Shown here one piece after another: positions 2,977 to 5,398 of a stretch of DNA of 5,398 nucleotides; position 1 is the first letter of the stretch; every line of letters starts with the position of its first letter. Below the pieces are notes generated by a model. That model did no database searches. It was not told the origin of the DNA and saw nothing but the letters and a program-made list of their open reading frames with translations. This DNA comes from Planctomycetaceae bacterium (GTDB lineage: Bacteria; Planctomycetota; Phycisphaerae; Phycisphaerales; SM1A02), in contig JAIYCA010000073.1 of assembly GCA_027488265.1 (NCBI GenBank), positions 1 through 5,398 on the forward strand. The letters are read 5' to 3'. Position numbers and translations under genes: made by a program.

Positions 2977-5398
2977 GGGGACGTGAGAAAACTCAACGCT
3001 GCGTCGACTACCGCGACCGGCGCGGGTGCCTCGGGAACTCCCACGCTCACCAGCTTCTTGATCCCTGAGGGCAAGAACCGCGTGCTCTTCATCTGGCCAG
3101 CGTTCGAACGCGATCACGTCTCGAACGCGGATGCGGCCGCCGGATATGGCGCAAATTCCAACACCGCGGGCACTGGTCTTGGCGACAACTGGCCCGAGCC
3201 GCGCGTCGGCACGCCGCCTGCAACGAACAGCACCCAGCAGGTGACCGCGCGCGTCGTTGGATCTGGCGGCACGATTGAGAAGAAGAACGCGTTGACGATC
3301 GGCGGTACGCCGAGTGGTGACACGCGCTTGCTGACCCTCTCAACCTCGCCATCAGGTTCGCCCGCGGGCACGGCCTTCTTCAGTACCAGCAGCTTTCACA
3401 TCGTCCTCTTCGAGACCGAGATCGCCGTACTACTCGGCGGTGCCGCCTCCGGCACCGTCACCATCACGCTGCCCGATGTGACGGCCCCGTCCAATGCTGG
3501 CGATGAAGCGTCGCTGACTGCGGTGGTGTTCGAGAACGTGGAGCAGACGCCGACAGGGTTCGTTCGCAACGCCACCGTGACGGCCCAGGTCACCAGCGGC
3601 ACGGCGGGCAACGCAACGCTTTCCATTCCTTCCTATGACGCGGGCCAGGCACCCGATGAGTCGGGCGACGGCAAGTTGGTCATTGGTTTCAGCAGCGATA
3701 CCGCGGGCTTCACCCAGCCGGCTGGCCACGTGGCCTTCGTGACTGGCTCGATCTCGAACGCCGGCGGCAACTACGACTCGACCAACGGCAACCTCAACAA
3801 CGAGCCCAACGGGGCCTCCTACGGTGTCTACTTCCGCAACGGTGGATCGACGCCCGGGAGCCTTTACTCTTTGAATCTGGCGGGTGGGGCCACACCTCTG
3901 ATCTACGGCGCGATGTCCGCATCCTTCCTGCTCGAGTCCGACAACGCCGACATCGGCGACGCGCCCGTGACCTACGGCAACGCCACGCACACGATCGGCG
4001 GCATCCGCCTCGGTGCCAGCGTCGACGCCGACGGCGGCCTCTTGAACAGCGCAGCGGCGGGTCTTGACGACAGCGACAACACCGACGACGAGAACGGCGT
4101 GACGATCCCTTCGGATTGGATCGCGGGCACGACCGTCACCGTGCCGGTGAGCATCCAGAACGCCAACGGCTATCTGAGCGCATGGTTCGACTGGAACGCC
4201 GACGGCGACTTCGACGATAGCGGCGAGCGGATGGTCAACGGCCAGACGGTCGTCGTTGGCACGACGAATCTCTCCATCGCGATTCCGTCGGCTGCGACCG
4301 TGGGCACGACCTTCGCGCGCTTCCGTGTGAGCACCAACAACACGGGCACCGACAGCAGCTCCACGCCCACGGGAACGGTCCAGTCGGGCGAGGTCGAGGA
4401 CTACCAGCTGACCATCACGGCCGACGGTTGCCCGAACGATCCACTCAAGACCGAGCCTGGAATCTGCGGCTGCGGGGTGCCGGACAGCAACTATGTGAAC
4501 TACTACGTCGACGCCGACACCGATGGCTACGGCGCAGGCGCGGGGACGCAATCGTGCACGGCGATTTCGGGCAGCGTGACGAACAGCACGGACTGCGATG
4601 ATTCCAGCGCGTCGGTGTATCCGGGTGCCGTCGAGAACTGCGCCAACGACGGCGTGGACAACGATTGCGATGGCATCGCGACCGCGGATTCCGAGGCGAT
4701 CGACAGCACGAGTTACTACGTAGACCTTGACCACGACGGATACGGCACGGCGCTTGGACTTGGCATGCCCAGCTGCACGCCCGTCGCGAACCGCGTGGCG
4801 AACAACGGGGACTGCAACGACGCGAGCGCCGCCATCAACCCGGGCGCCGTCGAGAACTGCGCCAACGACGGCACGGACAACGACTGCGACGGCGAGGCGA
4901 ACGCCGACAGCGAGGCGGTCGACAGCGCCAACTACTACGTGGACGGCGACAGCGACGGCTACGGTGCGGGCGCGGCGACGAAGAGCTGCACCGCGATCGC
5001 CGGCAGCGTGACGAACAACACGGACTGCAACAACGCGAGCGGCGCCGTGTACCCGGGCGCCACCGAGAATTGCGCCAACGACGGCACGGACAACGACTGC
5101 GACGGCGAGGCGAATGCCGACAGCGAGGCGGTCGACAGCGTGAGCTACTACGCGGACAGCGACAGTGACGGCTACGGCGCCGGCGCGGCGACGAAGAGCT
5201 GCACGGCGATTGCCGGCAGCGTGACCAACAACACCGACTGCAACAACGGAAGCGCCTCGGTCCACCCAGCCGCCGTGGAGAACTGCGCCAACGACGGCGT
5301 GGACAACGACTGTGACGGCGAAGCGAACGCTGACAGCGAAGCTGTGAACAGCGTCAACTACTACGTCGACGCGGATACTGACACGTACGGCTCAGTCC
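2830..5398 (+). CDS. Secreted GEVED-domain protein with tandem MopE-type metal-binding repeats, 3'-truncated
   Basis: The first 856 residues of a longer protein; the frame has no stop before the window end. Residues 1-49 form a signal peptide. Residues about 70-300 are an unassigned, beta-rich region with IPEGKNRVLFI (78-88) and FENVEQTP (234-241). Residues about 374-529 are a GEVED-type domain: DIGDAP (374-379), DDENG (419-423), WFDWNADGDFDDSGE (452-466), ARFRVS (496-501) and GEVEDY (520-525). A CGCG box follows (534-549), then four full MopE-type repeats from Y558 and the start of a fifth at Y844. Each repeat has an Asp box and four Cys, for example C576, C589, C604 and C613. The product is probably exported and metal-loaded, with a structural or binding role; no catalytic residues are recognised. 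The ATG at 2830 is preferred for its ribosome-binding site, though 2884 would give a more usual signal peptide. Gene 1 upstream shares the repeat type. The unseen C terminus may carry anchoring modules like those of gene 1 (inference). Confidence 0.9.
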   Translation, partial: MHCIAAAFHHGLTTSSARMLRCGVNALAIPTFIAPLMAACLGLASTAHAGDVRKLNAASTTATGAGASGTPTLTSFLIPEGKNRVLFIWPAFERDHVSNADAAAGYGANSNTAGTGLGDNWPEPRVGTPPATNSTQQVTARVVGSGGTIEKKNALTIGGTPSGDTRLLTLSTSPSGSPAGTAFFSTSSFHIVLFETEIAVLLGGAASGTVTITLPDVTAPSNAGDEASLTAVVFENVEQTPTGFVRNATVTAQVTSGTAGNATLSIPSYDAGQAPDESGDGKLVIGFSSDTAGFTQPAGHVAFVTGSISNAGGNYDSTNGNLNNEPNGASYGVYFRNGGSTPGSLYSLNLAGGATPLIYGAMSASFLLESDNADIGDAPVTYGNATHTIGGIRLGASVDADGGLLNSAAAGLDDSDNTDDENGVTIPSDWIAGTTVTVPVSIQNANGYLSAWFDWNADGDFDDSGERMVNGQTVVVGTTNLSIAIPSAATVGTTFARFRVSTNNTGTDSSSTPTGTVQSGEVEDYQLTITADGCPNDPLKTEPGICGCGVPDSNYVNYYVDADTDGYGAGAGTQSCTAISGSVTNSTDCDDSSASVYPGAVENCANDGVDNDCDGIATADSEAIDSTSYYVDLDHDGYGTALGLGMPSCTPVANRVANNGDCNDASAAINPGAVENCANDGTDNDCDGEANADSEAVDSANYYVDGDSDGYGAGAATKSCTAIAGSVTNNTDCNNASGAVYPGATENCANDGTDNDCDGEANADSEAVDSVSYYADSDSDGYGAGAATKSCTAIAGSVTNNTDCNNGSASVHPAAVENCANDGVDNDCDGEANADSEAVNSVNYYVDADTDTYGSV
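3949..4416 (+). other. GEVED-type domain of gene 2
   Basis: Residues 374-529 show the usual order of this extracellular domain: a DxGDAP opening, an IGGIRLGASVDADG segment, DDENG, a strand ending in WFDWNADGDFDDSGE, ARFRVS, and the naming GEVEDY motif followed by LTI. The central Asp-rich turn looks able to bind calcium (inference). GEVED domains are frequent in large surface proteins of Planctomycetota and Bacteroidota, and their function is not established. Confidence 0.85.
4429..4476 (+). repeat. Single CGCG box in gene 2
   Basis: Residues 534-549 (CPNDPLKTEPGICGCG) match the first half of the CGCG/Asp-box repeat seen twice in gene 1, where the equivalent is CPNDPNKIAPGACGCG. In gene 2 the following DTDxxSDGTADC half is missing and the first MopE repeat begins only eight residues later. 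The half-unit links the GEVED domain to the MopE array. Confidence 0.75.
4501..5398 (+). repeat. Tandem MopE-type repeat array in gene 2 (four full units and a partial fifth)
   Basis: Units start at the Tyr-Tyr codons at 4501, 4714, 4933, 5146 and 5359, giving lengths of 213, 219, 213 and 213 bases (71, 73, 71 and 71 residues). Each unit runs YYxDxDxDGYG, then Cys, a V-x-N turn, DCxx, P-x-A-x-ENCANDG, DNDCDG and a linker ADSEAxxS. Units 3 and 4 agree at about 60 of 71 residues by eye. At the DNA level 4861-4927 and 5074-5140 differ at one base (4902/5115), which points to recent duplication or conversion. The fifth unit is cut by the window end and already differs (DTDTYG for DxDGYG). Confidence 0.9.

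Noticed and set aside
2604..3068. A 154-codon + strand open frame overlapping the start of gene 2
   Set aside because: It has no domain, no signal peptide and a random-looking composition, and it conflicts with the well-supported gene 2 frame from 2830.
3430..5265. A 611-codon open frame on the minus strand, rich in Val, Ala, Arg and His
   Set aside because: It lies exactly opposite the repeats and beta domains of gene 2, has no recognisable domain, and its low-complexity VVRAVVGAV-type repeats are the complement of the MopE codons. The + frame has a signal peptide, GEVED motifs and ordered repeats, so the minus frame is a composition shadow.
4501..5398. CRISPR-like regular spacing of repeats
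   Set aside because: The period is about 213 bases, the whole unit is translated in one frame with conserved Cys and Asp, and there are no short repeats with unique spacers.

Overview
The window is G+C-rich bacterial DNA carrying two large, co-oriented (+ strand) genes for repeat-rich, secreted or surface-type proteins, separated by about 700 bases with no convincing gene. Both genes are cut by the window edges. The left one lacks its 5' end and the right one lacks its 3' end. The mix of putative metal-binding (MopE-type) repeats, CGCG/Asp-box repeats, and cohesin-like, HYR-like, dockerin-like and GEVED-type domains is typical of large extracellular proteins of Planctomycetota, especially Phycisphaerae-like marine or aquatic bacteria. 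That assignment is inferred from domain style only; there is no rRNA or marker gene here.

Layout. Positions 2-2131 hold the C-terminal 709 residues of gene 1: degenerate MopE repeats, hybrid short repeats, two thrombospondin-3-like Asp/Cys repeats, a cohesin-like beta domain, an HYR-like domain, a dockerin-like pair of calcium loops and a last EF-hand-like loop just before the stop. Positions 2132-2829 are intergenic. They contain a strong terminator-like inverted repeat about 50 bases after the gene 1 stop, a larger bulged hairpin near 2375-2412, a small perfect hairpin near 2651-2668, and a purine-rich ribosome-binding site for gene 2.

Positions 2830-5398 hold the first 856 residues of gene 2: a signal peptide, an unassigned beta-rich N-terminal region, a GEVED-type domain, a single CGCG box and an array of four complete MopE-type repeats of 71-73 residues plus the start of a fifth. 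The frame is still open at the window end. It is the main gene of the right half, and the long open frame on the opposite strand there is only its shadow.

How they fit together. The first residues of gene 1 (TAISGSVTNNTDCN) are the same repeat motif that fills the end of gene 2, so the two genes appear to be tandem paralogues or members of one repeat-protein family. Both are probably exported, disulfide-rich and divalent-metal binding. No enzyme, mobile element, RNA gene or CRISPR array was recognised. The most interesting points are the coexistence of cohesin-like and dockerin-like modules in one chain beside a paralogue, the shared repeat design in which MopE and CGCG/Asp-box halves are recombined, and the structured spacer between the genes.
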